Origin: Methylobacterium sp. J-090
Lineage (GTDB): Bacteria > Pseudomonadota > Alphaproteobacteria > Rhizobiales > Beijerinckiaceae
Length of the DNA stretch: 64,000 nt
Reading direction: 5' to 3'
Assembly: GCF_022829345.1 (NCBI RefSeq)
Contig: NZ_JAKSXV010000066.1
Location: forward strand, 1 to 64,000
Both the position numbers and the translations under genes were made by a program. Positions 9,000 to 18,266 of the stretch are shown here, in pieces. Each line of letters opens with the position of its first letter. Position 1 is the first letter of the stretch. Below the pieces are notes generated by a model. The model searched no databases, was not told where the DNA came from, and was given only the letters and a program-made list of their open reading frames with translations.

Positions 9000-9066
9000 G
9001 TCGCCCATGGCGGGCAATCCCTCCCTTGAACTCGGCCCCGCTCGCTCGCGCGAGCGGGGTTTTTTT
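9000..9066 (+). ncRNA. Candidate small RNA with CCCUCCC loop and intrinsic terminator
   Basis: A perfect rho-independent terminator ends at 9066 in a region with no upstream plus-strand gene to terminate. A TGCTAGGGT element at about 8988-8996 could be an extended -10 box, giving a start near 9000 and a transcript of about 65 bases. The RNA would hold a first hairpin (GCCC/GGGC around 9002-9015), a single-stranded CCCTCCC, then the terminator hairpin. A pyrimidine-rich anti-Shine-Dalgarno motif between two hairpins is common in alphaproteobacterial trans-acting small RNAs. The promoter assignment is weak, and the 5' end is approximate. Confidence 0.45.
9036..9066 (+). terminator. Rho-independent terminator
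   Basis: Nine-base arms CCCCGCTCG (9036-9044) and CGAGCGGGG (9051-9059) enclose a six-base loop and are followed by seven thymines (9060-9066). It is one of the strongest intrinsic terminators in the window. It ends the candidate small RNA. Confidence 0.88.
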
Positions 9067-9200
9067 CCGGCCGACCGGAGGAGGCCGGAGTGCCGCCCGA
9101 CTGTCGCGGGAACAAGCGTGGGCTTTCGCGCGCTTGCTAAGCGCCGGGGCGGCCCGATATGCCCCAGTCAATCTTTCTCCGAACGCAAGGACACCGCAGG

Positions 9201-9482
9201 ATGCGCGTGGTTACGTCACGACCCTTGAGCCTCTCGACGGCCCTGAAGATCGCGCCGCTCGCCCTGATGCTGCTGGCGACCGGTCCGGCTCAGGCCCAGC
9301 GCGAGGACCAGGGCTTGCAGCTCGGCTGCGCCAACGACTATTTCCGCCTCTGTGCCGGTGTCGATCCCAACAGCCAGGACGCCGACCGCTGCATGGAGCG
9401 CAACCGTGCCCGCCTGTCGCCCGAGTGCAAGGCCGCCATCGGTGACTACGACAAGCGCACCGGCGGCAAGTCGCAGAAGTAG
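9201..9482 (+). CDS. Secreted cysteine-rich repeat protein
   Basis: A 93-residue exported protein. Residues 1-31 form a Sec signal peptide ending in TGPAQAQ. The mature part has one cysteine-rich repeat of the GLG1/PF00839 type: a cysteine in [13 protein letters not shown], then [21 protein letters not shown], giving C-x-C...C-x-C spacing that probably forms two disulfides. Such small periplasmic proteins are frequent in Methylobacterium and Bradyrhizobium but have no defined role. The ATG at 9201 follows AAGGA and gives the signal peptide directly; a longer open frame starting at 9159 would spoil it. It lies 53 bases upstream of gshB. Confidence 0.82.
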   Translation: MRVVTSRPLSLSTALKIAPLALMLLATGPAQAQREDQGLQLGCANDYFRLCAGVDPNSQDADRCMERNRARLSPECKAAIGDYDKRTGGKSQK

Positions 9483-9535
9483 GCCTCCTGGGCGGCTCTC
9501 GGGCATTTCCTGAACTTGCAAGAGGCTTGAGAGCC

Positions 9536-10492
9536 ATGGCCCTAACCGTCGCAGTCCAGATGGATTCCATCCGGGCGATCCGCATCGCCGGTGACACCAC
9601 CTTCGCCCTGCTGCTCGAAGCGCAGGCGCGGGGGCACCGGCTCCTGCACTACACCCCCGACCGGCTGTCCCTGCAGAACGGCCGGGTCACCGCACGGGTG
9701 GAGACCCTGACCGTACAGGATGTCGAGGGCGCGCATGCCGTCCTCGGCGCGCCCGACCGCATCGACCTGTCGGAGGCGGACGTGGTGCTCATGCGCCAGG
9801 ACCCGCCCTTCGACATGGCCTACATCACCGCCACCCACATGCTGGAGCGGCTGCCGGCCTCGACCCTGGTCGTGAACAACCCGGCCGAGGTCCGCAACGC
9901 GCCCGAAAAACTGTTCGTCCTCGACTTCCCCGCCCTGATGCCCCCGACCCTCATCACCCGCGACAAGGCGGAGATCGAGGCGTTCCGGGCCGAGCACGGC
10001 GCCGTCGTCATGAAGCCGCTCCACGGCCACGGCGGCGCGGCGGTGTTCCGGGTGCTGCCGGAGGACGCCAATTTCGGCTCGATGTTCGACCTGTTCTCGG
10101 TGACGTTCCGGGAACAGTGGGTGGTGCAGCGCTTCCTCCCCCGGATCACCGAGGGCGACAAGCGCATCATCCTCGTCGACGGCGAGCCCCTGGGCGCCAT
10201 CAACCGGGTGCCGGCCCTGAACGACATCCGCTCGAACATGGTGCGGGGCGGGGCGGCCGCGGCGTCCGATCTCACGCCGCGCGAGCGCGAGATCTGCGCC
10301 ACCATCGGCCCGGAGCTGCGCCGGCGCGGCTTGATCCTCGTCGGCATCGACGTGATCGACGGCAACCTCACCGAGATCAACGTCACGTCGCCCACGGGCA
10401 TCCGGGCGATCAAGCGCCTCGGGGGTCCCGATCTGGCGGTGTCCGTGTGGGACGCCATCGAGGCCCGGGTGAGCACGGTGCTCTCCGCCTAG
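9536..10492 (+). CDS. gshB: Glutathione synthetase
   Basis: A 318-residue ATP-grasp ligase that joins gamma-glutamylcysteine and glycine to form glutathione in the cytoplasm. The family pattern is complete: an N-terminal domain starting [13 protein letters not shown], the conserved [20 protein letters not shown], the nucleotide loop [17 protein letters not shown], the metal-binding region [19 protein letters not shown] and a C-terminus with [18 protein letters not shown]. The length is normal for the bacterial enzyme. Glutathione links it functionally to the glyoxalase II-type gene at 21.5 kb and the ATM1-type exporter at 42.9 kb. Confidence 0.95.
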   Translation: MALTVAVQMDSIRAIRIAGDTTFALLLEAQARGHRLLHYTPDRLSLQNGRVTARVETLTVQDVEGAHAVLGAPDRIDLSEADVVLMRQDPPFDMAYITATHMLERLPASTLVVNNPAEVRNAPEKLFVLDFPALMPPTLITRDKAEIEAFRAEHGAVVMKPLHGHGGAAVFRVLPEDANFGSMFDLFSVTFREQWVVQRFLPRITEGDKRIILVDGEPLGAINRVPALNDIRSNMVRGGAAAASDLTPREREICATIGPELRRRGLILVGIDVIDGNLTEINVTSPTGIRAIKRLGGPDLAVSVWDAIEARVSTVLSA

Positions 10493-10540
10493 GGCGTCGG
10501 CCCGAACGGTGGAGACCGGCTTTCGGGACGACGCTCCCGT

Positions 10541-12085
10541 TCACCGCTCGGCGCGCGGCGTCGCGTTGAGCTCGGCCCAGTCGAACTCCTCCTCCAGGAC
10601 GTAGTAGGCGTCGTCGCCGATCTCGCCGGAGCGGCGCAGGGCCAGCACCCGGTCGCGGGCGGCCTCGATGGTGCCGCGCCGCGCGGCGTCGGCCGGCAGG
10701 GTCTCGGAGGCGAACCCGTCCTCTTCCTTGCCGGCCTGGTCGAGGGCCGCGCGGAATTCGTCCCGCAGGGCGTCCACGTGGGCGCCGGTCTCGCCCTCGA
10801 GGCTGTGGAGCGCCGCGCCGTAGGCCTGCGTGCGACCGTACCCGATCTCGCGGCCCACGGGATCGTCGTCCTTGAGGCCGAGGCGCCCCAGCAGCGGACG
10901 CAGGGTCAGGCCCTGGACCGTGAGGGTGCCGATGATGACGCAGAAGGCCGTGAGCACGATGAGGTCGCGGTAGGGAAACCCGGGATCGCCCTCGGGCAGG
11001 GCCAGCGCCGTCGCGATGGTGACGATGCCGCGCATGCCGGCCCACGCCACCGCCGTCGCCGCGCCCGGGCCGCTGTCGTCGCTGGTCTCGCCCCGTGCGC
11101 CCAAGCGTGAAAAGTGGTTGGCCGACAGCACCCAGACGATGCGGACCACCACCACGGTGAGGAACACCGCCCCGCCCACCAGGGCGTAGGAGATCTGCTG
11201 CTCCCGGGTCAGCCGTTCGAGGATCGGGCCGATCTGCAGGCCGATGAGCACGAAGGCGAGCACGTTGAGGACGAACACCGCCGTGTCCCACACGGCGTAG
11301 GAGACGATGCGGGTGCGCGGCGGCGTGCGCCCGGCCGTGAGCCGCGCGGCCGTGATGGCGAAGGTGACCACGGTCAGCACGCCCGACAGGTGGACGTGCT
11401 CGGCCCCGATCCAGATGCCGAAGGCCGCGACGAACTGCAGGACGATGACGCTCGGCGCGTCCGTGACCGGCCGCATGGCCCGCGTGTAGGCGAAGGCCAG
11501 GACGGGGCCGACGACGAGGCTCCCGAGGATGCCGACGAGGAAGGCCGGGCCGATCTCGGCCAGCGAGAAGGTCCCGGTCACGGCGGCCGTGACGCCGAGG
11601 CGATAGATCAGGAGAGAGCCCGCGTCGTTGAGCAGGCTCTCCCCGCGGAGGATGGTGGTGAGGCGGTGCGGCAGCTCGACGTGGCGCAGCACCGAGAGCG
11701 CCGCCACGGCATCGGGTGGGGCGACGATGGCGCCGAGCACGATGGCGGCCGCGATGGGCATGTCGGGCACGAGGAGCTTGGCCACCAGGGCTACCGCCAG
11801 GGTCGAGGCGACCACGGCGCCGAGCGCCAGGCCGGCGATGGGGCGCCAATGGGTCCGCAGGTCCCGGAGCGAGGTGGCGTAGCCGGCGTCCAGCAGGACG
11901 GGGGCGAGGAACAGGGCGAGCGCCAGTTCCGGGTCGAGGACGAGGTTCGGCACCGCCGGGACGAAGGCCAGGGCGATGCCGCCCAGTGCCAGGAATACCG
12001 GGTAGGGTGCGCCCACCCGCCGCGCGACGGCGGCCAACAGGACGGCGCCGAACAGGACGCCGACGATCCACTCGAAAATCATCAT
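10541..12085 (-). CDS. Na+/H+ (cation/proton) antiporter, CPA1 family
   Basis: A 514-residue inner-membrane antiporter with about 12 hydrophobic segments in its first ~400 residues. The CPA1 core motifs are clear: LFLAPVLLDAGYATSLRDLR, the ion-binding APPDAVAALSVL, GESLLNDAGSLLIYRL and WAGMRGIVTIATALALP. These are the counterparts of the NhaP/YjcE helix crossing and the FFxxEGRG-like loop. A soluble, acidic and basic C-terminal tail (~405-514) probably regulates transport. It should exchange external protons for cytoplasmic Na+ or K+. The gene is convergent with gshB (stops ~48 bases apart) and begins 68 bases before the OsmC gene end. Confidence 0.9.
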   Translation of the reverse strand: MMIFEWIVGVLFGAVLLAAVARRVGAPYPVFLALGGIALAFVPAVPNLVLDPELALALFLAPVLLDAGYATSLRDLRTHWRPIAGLALGAVVASTLAVALVAKLLVPDMPIAAAIVLGAIVAPPDAVAALSVLRHVELPHRLTTILRGESLLNDAGSLLIYRLGVTAAVTGTFSLAEIGPAFLVGILGSLVVGPVLAFAYTRAMRPVTDAPSVIVLQFVAAFGIWIGAEHVHLSGVLTVVTFAITAARLTAGRTPPRTRIVSYAVWDTAVFVLNVLAFVLIGLQIGPILERLTREQQISYALVGGAVFLTVVVVRIVWVLSANHFSRLGARGETSDDSGPGAATAVAWAGMRGIVTIATALALPEGDPGFPYRDLIVLTAFCVIIGTLTVQGLTLRPLLGRLGLKDDDPVGREIGYGRTQAYGAALHSLEGETGAHVDALRDEFRAALDQAGKEEDGFASETLPADAARRGTIEAARDRVLALRRSGEIGDDAYYVLEEEFDWAELNATPRAER

Positions 12086-12152
12086 GTGGAAGGGGAGATA
12101 GGGCCGGCGCGCCCGAAACGCAGATCTCCCCTTCGCCGATCAGTCCCGCCGG

Positions 12153-12662
12153 TCAGTCCCGCGTCGTCGAGACCGACAGGTCCGGCTTGTGGTTCAGGGT
12201 CTGGAACACCACGCAGTAGCGCTCCGTCAGCTTGAGGAGCTGGTCGAGCTTGTCCTGGGGGGCGTCGGTGTCGAGGGCGAAGGCGAGACGGATCGCCCGG
12301 AAGCCCACGGGGGCTGCCTTGTCGACGCCGAGCGTGCCCCGGAAGTCGAGGTCGCCCTCGGCGCTCACGGTGCCGGCGCGGAGCTCGATTTCGAGGGCGG
12401 TCGCCACCGCCTTCAGGGTGACGCCGGCGCAGGCGACGAGGGCCTCCAGCAGCATGTCGCCCGAACAGAGTTCGGCGCCGGACCCTCCCGTCGCCGGGTG
12501 CAGGCCGGCCACCGCCAGGGCCCGGCCGGTCTCGACCTTGCAGGCGATGGACGTGTCGTCGAGGCTGCCCCTGGCGCGCAGGGTCACCAGAGCGGAGTCG
12601 GCGTCGGTGCGGTACTGATCCTTCAGCGGAGCCTGGAGCGAGCGCAGGGCCGACGAGTCCAT
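12153..12662 (-). CDS. OsmC family peroxiredoxin-like protein
   Basis: A 169-residue OsmC/Ohr-fold protein. These small homodimeric thiol peroxidases often reduce organic hydroperoxides. The segment GAELCSGDMLLEALVACAGVTLKAVA matches the family core, with cysteines in ELCSGD and VACAG about 14 residues apart. The C-terminal strand-helix region with TERYCVVFQTLNHKPDLSV is also typical. In many YhfA-type members the reactive pair is not fully conserved, so peroxidase activity is likely but not certain. The ATG at 12662 follows GAGGAAA and gives normal length. The upstream extension in the open frame overlaps a GC-rich leader and lacks family sequence. Confidence 0.85.
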   Translation of the reverse strand: MDSSALRSLQAPLKDQYRTDADSALVTLRARGSLDDTSIACKVETGRALAVAGLHPATGGSGAELCSGDMLLEALVACAGVTLKAVATALEIELRAGTVSAEGDLDFRGTLGVDKAAPVGFRAIRLAFALDTDAPQDKLDQLLKLTERYCVVFQTLNHKPDLSVSTTRD

Positions 12663-12901
12663 GGGCGTTTCCTCGTGTGTTTTATGGGGGTTGGTCGCGA
12701 ACCTAGCGCCTTCGGGCGGCGGCTGCCAGATCGGTCGAATGCGCCGCCGGCCGGTCCGGAACGGGCCTGCGGACGGGGTTTCGCCCCGCGCGGGCCCGAT
12801 GCCACGACATTCCTGGCCCGGAAGGGCCGCCGTTCGGGTGCCGGGCACGATTCCCGTCGACCTCGGGGGGGTGAGGGGGCCCCTGGCGCCGATCCGCCAA
12901 C

Positions 12902-15709
12902 ATGCTAACGGGGTTGACTATGTTCGACGCCGTTGCCGCCCTCGCCGATGTCCTCGAGAATCTCGACCGCGACGCCCGGGAGGCGACGCGCCTGCGGGCC
13001 GTCCTCGTGCCGGAGCTGCGGCGGGTGATGGAGCTCGGCCGGGCCGATGCCGAGGCCCGGCTCATGGAGGAGCGCGACGGCCTCGCCTGCGCCCGGCGCC
13101 TGAGCGACCTCACGGATGCGGTGATCCGCACCATTCACGATGCCGTGGTCTGGCGGCTCTATCCCAACGACAACCCGTCCACGGGCGAGCAACTCGCCGT
13201 AGTCGCCACCGGGGGCTACGGCCGGGGCACCATGGCGCCGGGCTCCGACATCGATCTCCTGTTCCTGCTGCCCTACAAGCAGACGGCCTGGTCCGAGAGC
13301 GTCGTCGAGGCGATGCTCTACGTGCTGTGGGACCTGAAACTGAAGGTCGGCCACGCCACGCGCTCCGTGGAGGAGTGCCTGCGCGAGGGCCGCGCCGACA
13401 TGACCATCCGCACCTCGCTGCTGGAAGCGCGGTTCCTGTTCGGCACCCGGGCGCTCTACGAGGAGCTCGTCACCCGCTTCGATACCGAACTCGTGATGTG
13501 GACGGCGCCCGAATTCGTCGAGGCGAAACTGCGCGAGCGCGACACCCGCGTCACCAAGGCCGGCGCCTCGCGCTACCTCGTCGAGCCCAACGTCAAGGAC
13601 GGCAAGGGCGGCCTGCGCGACCTCAACACCCTGTTCTGGATCGCGAAATACACCTACCGGGTCCGCGACCAGAGCGAACTCGTGCCCGCCGGCCTGTTCA
13701 CCCCGGAGGAGTACCGGGTGTTCGAGCGCTGCGAGGAATTGCTGTGGCGGGTGCGCTGCCACATGCACTTCATCACCGGCCGCTCCGAGGAGCGCCTGTC
13801 GTTCGGGCTGCAGCCGAAGGTCGCCGAGCGCTTCGGCTACGAGGCGCGCGGCGGCCTGTCCGGCGTCGAGCGCTTCATGAAGGCGTATTTCCTCATCGCC
13901 AAGGAGGTCGGCGACCTCACCGCCATCGTGTGCGCGGCGCTCGAGGCCCGCCACGCCAAGCGCACCCCGGTCCTCGACCGCTGGATCGGCCGCTTTCGCG
14001 ATCGCTTCCGCGCCACCGCCATCGAGGCGGAGGATTTCGTCGACGATCACGGCCGGATCAACCTGCGCGACGGCGACGTCTTCGTGAAGGACCCGGTGAA
14101 CCTGATCCGGCTGTTCTGGCTCGCCGACCGCCACAACCTGCCGATCCACCCGGACGCGACGCGCGTGGCCAACCGGTCCTTGCGCCTCATTGGCCATTCG
14201 CTCCGGTCCGACGAGGAGGCCAACCGGCTGTTCCTCGACATCCTCACGTCCAAGAACTCGCCCGAGACCATCCTGCGCCTGATGAACGAGGCCGGTGTGC
14301 TCGGCCGGTTCATCCCGGATTTCGGCCGCATCGTCGCGATGATGCAGTTCAACATGTATCATCACTTCACCGTGGACGAGCACCTCCTGCGCGCGCTCGG
14401 TGTCCTCACCGCCATCGAGTCCGGGCGGACGGAGGAGGACCATCCCCTGGCGAGCCGGCTCATCGACTCGATCTCCAACCGGCGGGCCCTGTTCGTGGCC
14501 GTGCTGCTGCACGACATCGCCAAGGGCCGGCCGGAGGACCATTCCATCGCGGGGGCGGCCATCTCCGAGAAGCTCGGGCCGCGCTTCGGCCTCAAGCCCG
14601 CCGAGACCGAGACGGTGGCCTGGCTGGTGGAGCACCACCTGCTCATGTCGATGACGGCCCAGAGCCGCGATCTGTCCGACCCGAAGACCATCGAGAAGTT
14701 CGCCGGCATCGTGCAGACCCTGGAGCGGCTGAAGCTCCTGATGATCCTCACCGTGGCCGATATCCGCGCCGTGGGGCCGGGCGTGTGGACCGCGTGGAAG
14801 GGCACGCTGCTGCGCACCCTCTACGACGAGACCGAGGTGGTGCTCTCCGGCGGCCATTCCGAGATCGCCCGCACGGACCGGGTCCGGATGATCCAGATGG
14901 GCCTGCGCGAGCAGCTCGCCGACTGGGAGTCCGACGCGTTCGACGCCTATGCCGGGCGCCACAACCAGGCCTACTGGCTGAAGGTGGACGCCACCCGCCA
15001 GTTCAAGCATGCGGGCTTCCTGAAGACCCTCACGGCGGAGGGGCGCACCGTCGCCACCGCCGACGAGACCGACCCCGTGCGGGGCATCACCGAGCTGACG
15101 ATCTACTCGCCCGACCATCCGCGCCTGCTCGCCATCGTCACCGGGGCCTGCGCGGCACTCGGCGGCAACATCGTCGACGCGCAGATCTTCACCACCACGG
15201 ACGGTTTCGCCCTCGATTCGATCCTGCTGTCGCGGGCGTTCGAGCGGGACGAGGACGAATTGCGCCGGGCCAAGCGCATCACCACGGCCATCGAGCGGGC
15301 CCTGCGCGGCGAGATCCGCATCGCCGATCTCGTGGCCGACCGGCATCCGCCGGACAAGCGCACGCCGACCTTCCTCGTGCCGCCGGACATGTCCATCGAC
15401 AACGCCCTGTCGAGCCGCGAGACGGTGATCGAGATCACCGGTCTCGACCGACCGGGCCTGCTCTACGAACTGACGGCGGCCCTCGGGCGGCTGAGCCTCA
15501 ACATCACCTCGGCCCACGTGGCGACCTTCGGCGAACGGGCCGTGGACGTGTTCTACGTCACCGACCTCACCGGCACGCGGGTGACCCAGCCCGACCGGCA
15601 GGTGGCGATCCGCACCGCCGTCATGGAGGTGTTCGCCAGCGATGTCGCCGCCATGCGGGCGGAGGGGCTCGACGCCCTGCTCGAATCCCCCCCGCCCCGC
15701 GAGGCGTGA
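12902..15709 (+). CDS. glnD: Bifunctional PII uridylyltransferase/uridylyl-removing enzyme
   Basis: A 935-residue nitrogen sensor. It uridylylates PII proteins when glutamine is low and removes UMP when glutamine is high. An N-terminal nucleotidyltransferase domain (~70-260) carries VATGGYGRGTMAPGSDIDLLF with the catalytic DxD. A GlnE/GlnD helical linker follows. The HD hydrolase domain (~480-620) has LLHDIAKGRPEDHS. Two ACT domains lie at ~715-790 and ~830-910 (ELTIYSPDHPRLLA and IEITGLDRPGLLYEL), which bind glutamine. The full layout is intact. A second ATG 18 bases downstream (12920) is an alternative start. In alphaproteobacteria glnD often neighbours cell-envelope or chaperone genes, as here with grpE. 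Confidence 0.96.
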   Translation: MLTGLTMFDAVAALADVLENLDRDAREATRLRAVLVPELRRVMELGRADAEARLMEERDGLACARRLSDLTDAVIRTIHDAVVWRLYPNDNPSTGEQLAVVATGGYGRGTMAPGSDIDLLFLLPYKQTAWSESVVEAMLYVLWDLKLKVGHATRSVEECLREGRADMTIRTSLLEARFLFGTRALYEELVTRFDTELVMWTAPEFVEAKLRERDTRVTKAGASRYLVEPNVKDGKGGLRDLNTLFWIAKYTYRVRDQSELVPAGLFTPEEYRVFERCEELLWRVRCHMHFITGRSEERLSFGLQPKVAERFGYEARGGLSGVERFMKAYFLIAKEVGDLTAIVCAALEARHAKRTPVLDRWIGRFRDRFRATAIEAEDFVDDHGRINLRDGDVFVKDPVNLIRLFWLADRHNLPIHPDATRVANRSLRLIGHSLRSDEEANRLFLDILTSKNSPETILRLMNEAGVLGRFIPDFGRIVAMMQFNMYHHFTVDEHLLRALGVLTAIESGRTEEDHPLASRLIDSISNRRALFVAVLLHDIAKGRPEDHSIAGAAISEKLGPRFGLKPAETETVAWLVEHHLLMSMTAQSRDLSDPKTIEKFAGIVQTLERLKLLMILTVADIRAVGPGVWTAWKGTLLRTLYDETEVVLSGGHSEIARTDRVRMIQMGLREQLADWESDAFDAYAGRHNQAYWLKVDATRQFKHAGFLKTLTAEGRTVATADETDPVRGITELTIYSPDHPRLLAIVTGACAALGGNIVDAQIFTTTDGFALDSILLSRAFERDEDELRRAKRITTAIERALRGEIRIADLVADRHPPDKRTPTFLVPPDMSIDNALSSRETVIEITGLDRPGLLYELTAALGRLSLNITSAHVATFGERAVDVFYVTDLTGTRVTQPDRQVAIRTAVMEVFASDVAAMRAEGLDALLESPPPREA

Positions 15710-15812
15710 GCGTGCCGCGCGAAGCCTAACCGGGGCCTGCGCTTGATTTCACGGGCGCCCCGCCTGATATCAGCGCCAATCCCCGGCAACCCCGATCCGA
15801 CGAAAAGTGACG

Positions 15813-16406
15813 ATGGCGAACAGCATGGAGCACGACCCCACGGTCGAGACCGACGCGGCCGCGCAGGCCGAATCGACGCCCGAGGGCGCCCCGGAGGCCC
15901 CGGCGCTCGCCGCCCTCGTGGCCGAGCGCGACGAGTTCAAGGACCGCGTCCTACGGACCCTGGCCGAGATGGAGAATCTGCGCCGGCGGACCGAGCGCGA
16001 GGTCGCGGATGCCCGCACCTACGCCGTCACCAACTTCGCCCGCGACATGCTCAACGCCGCCGACAACATCCGGCGCGCCCTCGAGAGCGTGCCCGAGGCC
16101 GAGCGCGCCGGGGCCACCGGCGCGTTCAAGGCGCTCCTCGACGGAATCGAGCTGACCGAGCGCGACCTCGGCAAGACCCTGGAGCGCCACGGCGTGAAGG
16201 TCATCGATCCGAAGGGCCAGCGCTTCGACCCGAACCGCCATCAGGCGATGTTCGAGGTGCCCGATGCCGAGGTTCCGAGCGGCACCGTCGTGCAGGTGAT
16301 GCAGTCCGGCTACGTCATCGGCGACCGGACCCTGCGCCCGGCCCTCGTCGGCGTCGCCAAGGGCGGTCCGAAGGCGGCCGCCGCCAATCCGGCCGACGCG
16401 GCCTGA
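15813..16406 (+). CDS. grpE: Nucleotide exchange factor GrpE
   Basis: A 197-residue co-chaperone that speeds ADP release from DnaK. The first ~35 residues are acidic and disordered. A long dimerisation helix follows ([23 protein letters not shown]), then a beta-rich head that contacts DnaK ([22 protein letters not shown] and [27 protein letters not shown], the GrpE signature). The C-terminus is Ala/Pro-rich. A GTG six bases upstream (15807) could also be used. No dnaK or hrcA gene is in the window, so grpE sits apart from the main chaperone operon. A strong hairpin lies just downstream. Confidence 0.95.
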   Translation: MANSMEHDPTVETDAAAQAESTPEGAPEAPALAALVAERDEFKDRVLRTLAEMENLRRRTEREVADARTYAVTNFARDMLNAADNIRRALESVPEAERAGATGAFKALLDGIELTERDLGKTLERHGVKVIDPKGQRFDPNRHQAMFEVPDAEVPSGTVVQVMQSGYVIGDRTLRPALVGVAKGGPKAAAANPADAA

Positions 16407-16445
16407 GGGCACCCCGCTTCTTCCAGGCGATCCCGCTCGGAAACG

Positions 16446-16481
16446 GAAGGGCGACGGGGCGACAGGCCCCCGTCGCCCTTC
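16446..16481. terminator. Strong hairpin between convergent genes (probable bidirectional terminator)
   Basis: Fourteen-base arms (16446-16459 and 16468-16481) are perfect inverted copies around an eight-base loop. The site lies 40 bases after grpE and 14 bases after the end of the minus-strand exported-protein gene. No long T-run follows on either side, so termination may be inefficient or Rho-assisted. Confidence 0.65.
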
Positions 16482-16494
16482 GGCGTTTCGAGCG

Positions 16495-17454
16495 CTACTT
16501 CAGCTGCACGCTGTCCACGACCTCGCGAAAGTGCGCGAGGACGCCCTCGCGGTGGTCGGCCCGCACGACGCCGACGGCGCGCAGGTACCCGTCGGGGGCG
16601 AAACGGATGGTCTGCGAGATCACGACCGGCGTGCTCGAGGCGATATCCGTCGCCCGCGCCACGATCTCGTGCCAGTCGACGCCCTTCTGGCGGTAGCTCT
16701 GCGAGCGCTCGACGATGAAGTCCTTCATGGTCTGGTTCGAGGCCAGAGCCGTGCGGGCGAAGGCCTCGCGCTGCTCGGGCTGGGGCGGGGGCTGGACCGC
16801 CTGGGCCAGCACCAGGATCGGCTGTTCGAGGCCGAGCATCTGGTCCTTGGGACCCTGCGTCATCAGGACGGAATTGCCGGCCAGCACCCGCACCGGCCGG
16901 AAGCCGGCCGGATCGCCGATCCGGAACGGCAGCGCGGCGACCTGCTGCTCCAGGGTGAGTTCGGGACGGATGTGGACGCCCGTGAGCATGGCCACCATGC
17001 TCTCGTCGGTCTCGGCGTCGGGGGTGGTCTGGGCGATGATGATGCCCGTCACCGTGGGATCGCCGACCAGCAGCATCCACTTCTTGATCGACGGGCCCGC
17101 GCTCGGATCGGCCGCCGGCTGCTCGCCGGTGAACAGCACCGCATCGACGTCGCCCGCGACCTTGATCGCCTGACGGTTCGAGACGACGAAGCCCTGCTGC
17201 TTCAGGTTCGCGTCGGTGAAGCTCTGCTCCAGCTCGGCGAAGGCGTTGGGCGGCAGTTCGACCACCGAGACCGTGGCGCCGCCCTCCACCCGCTCGAACC
17301 CGGAGAACCGCTTCGACGAAACCATGTCCGGCGGTGGCTGGAAGCCGAAGCGGGAGCTCGGCGGAAACACCGGGTCGGCCGCGCGGCCCGCCTGCGTCAG
17401 GCCGAGGAGGAGGGCCAGGATCGTGACGGGACGGGCGAGGCTACGCAGACGCAT
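16495..17454 (-). CDS. Exported protein of unknown function
   Basis: A 319-residue protein with a clear Sec signal peptide (about residues 1-25: basic MRLRSLARP, hydrophobic ILALLLGL, cleavage after GRAA). The mature part begins with a FGFQPPPDM segment. It has alternating strands and helices, with FRPVRVLAGNSVLMTQGPKD near the middle and a C-terminal helix AHFREVVDSVQLK. No cysteines, lipobox or catalytic motifs are seen. It resembles uncharacterised periplasmic proteins found in Hyphomicrobiales. The start at 17454 gives the signal peptide exactly; the longer open frame upstream is out of character. Confidence 0.75.
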   Translation of the reverse strand: MRLRSLARPVTILALLLGLTQAGRAADPVFPPSSRFGFQPPPDMVSSKRFSGFERVEGGATVSVVELPPNAFAELEQSFTDANLKQQGFVVSNRQAIKVAGDVDAVLFTGEQPAADPSAGPSIKKWMLLVGDPTVTGIIIAQTTPDAETDESMVAMLTGVHIRPELTLEQQVAALPFRIGDPAGFRPVRVLAGNSVLMTQGPKDQMLGLEQPILVLAQAVQPPPQPEQREAFARTALASNQTMKDFIVERSQSYRQKGVDWHEIVARATDIASSTPVVISQTIRFAPDGYLRAVGVVRADHREGVLAHFREVVDSVQLK

Positions 17455-17555
17455 CGAGTCGTTTCTCCGCAAGAGCCCGGTCTCGCGCCGGGCCTCGGTC
17501 CCATCCGACGCCGGACGGGGCCCATGGCGATGGGTCGGCCCCAGCCCCGCCCGTG

Positions 17556-18266
17556 TCAAGCCGTCGGCGCCCGCTCGGGCCGCGTCACGCGGCGCAGGGT
17601 GAGGTTGCATCGCCCGTCCGGAGGCAGGAACGCAGGCATGCCCTCGCCGCCGAGGAGATCGGGTGGGCGCGGCAGGATGCGGTCGATGCCGTGATGGACG
17701 AGGCGCGCGGCCCCGCCCATGACGAGGGCGTCGCCCGCGTTCAGGCGGACCGAGCGCGTCGGATCGCCCCGGTTCACGCCGCCGTAGCGGAACAGGGCGG
17801 AGGCCCCGAGCGACAGGGACAGGACGGGGGCGTCGAGGGCCGCCTCGTCGCGGTCCTGGTGCAGGCCCATGCGCGCGTCGGCGGCGTAGAGGTTGACGAG
17901 GGCTGCCTCGGGCGGGTCCGGATAGCCGGCGAGGTCGTCCCAGGCGCGCAGGGCGACGTCGGGAATCGCCGGCCACGGCGCGCCCGTTTCGGGGTGATGG
18001 GCCTGGTAGCGGTAGCCGGCGGCGTCCGAGACCCAGCCGAGGGGACCGCAATTGGTCATGGTCACGGAGAACGGCCGCCCCGTGCGCGGCATCCGGGGCC
18101 GGTAGGGCGGCGCCACCGCGAGGCGGGCGGCGAGCTCCGCCGCCAGGCGCGTGCGGGCGGGCCCGTCGAGGTAGCCGGGGTGGAGGATCAGCCCCGGCAA
18201 GAGTTCGACCGAAACGGGTTCGATCGAAACGCGTTCGACCGGAACGCGTGCGACGGGCGGCGCCAT
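17556..18266 (-). CDS. alkB: Alpha-ketoglutarate-dependent dioxygenase AlkB
   Basis: A 236-residue Fe(II)/2-oxoglutarate dioxygenase that directly reverses alkylation of DNA or RNA bases such as 1-methyladenine and 3-methylcytosine. The iron facial triad is seen as H136-x-D138 in MGLHQDRDE and His192 in VHHGIDRI. The 2-oxoglutarate-binding arginines are in the RCNLTLRRV segment (Arg219, Arg225). The substrate loop WVSDAAGYRYQ is also typical. The N-terminus has an unusual small repeat, RVPVERVSIEPVSVE. The ATG at 18266 shares its A with the gpmA stop (TGATG), so translation is coupled to gpmA. No ada-type regulator is nearby. Confidence 0.92.
   Translation of the reverse strand: MAPPVARVPVERVSIEPVSVELLPGLILHPGYLDGPARTRLAAELAARLAVAPPYRPRMPRTGRPFSVTMTNCGPLGWVSDAAGYRYQAHHPETGAPWPAIPDVALRAWDDLAGYPDPPEAALVNLYAADARMGLHQDRDEAALDAPVLSLSLGASALFRYGGVNRGDPTRSVRLNAGDALVMGGAARLVHHGIDRILPRPPDLLGGEGMPAFLPPDGRCNLTLRRVTRPERAPTA
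18205..18255. repeat. 15-base tandem repeat inside alkB 5' end
   Basis: Three imperfect 15-base units (GTTCGACCG, GTTCGATCG and GTTCGACCG cores with AAACG or GAACG tails) lie in tandem. They encode the repeated residues V-E-R/P-V-S/P. The length is a multiple of three, so copy-number change would keep the reading frame. Confidence 0.6.

Larger units (their letters stand above)
8773..9200. other. Intergenic region with inverted repeat and small-RNA candidate
   Basis: No protein-coding gene is supported between the small basic protein and the cysteine-rich secreted protein. The region contains the perfect inverted repeat at 8943-8958, a probable non-coding transcript ending at 9066, and about 130 bases of leader before the gene at 9201. 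These are listed separately. Confidence 0.6.

Noticed and set aside
12905-15517. An 870-residue minus-strand frame opposite glnD
   Set aside because: glnD on the plus strand has intact catalytic motifs; the opposite frame has none and shows shadow composition.
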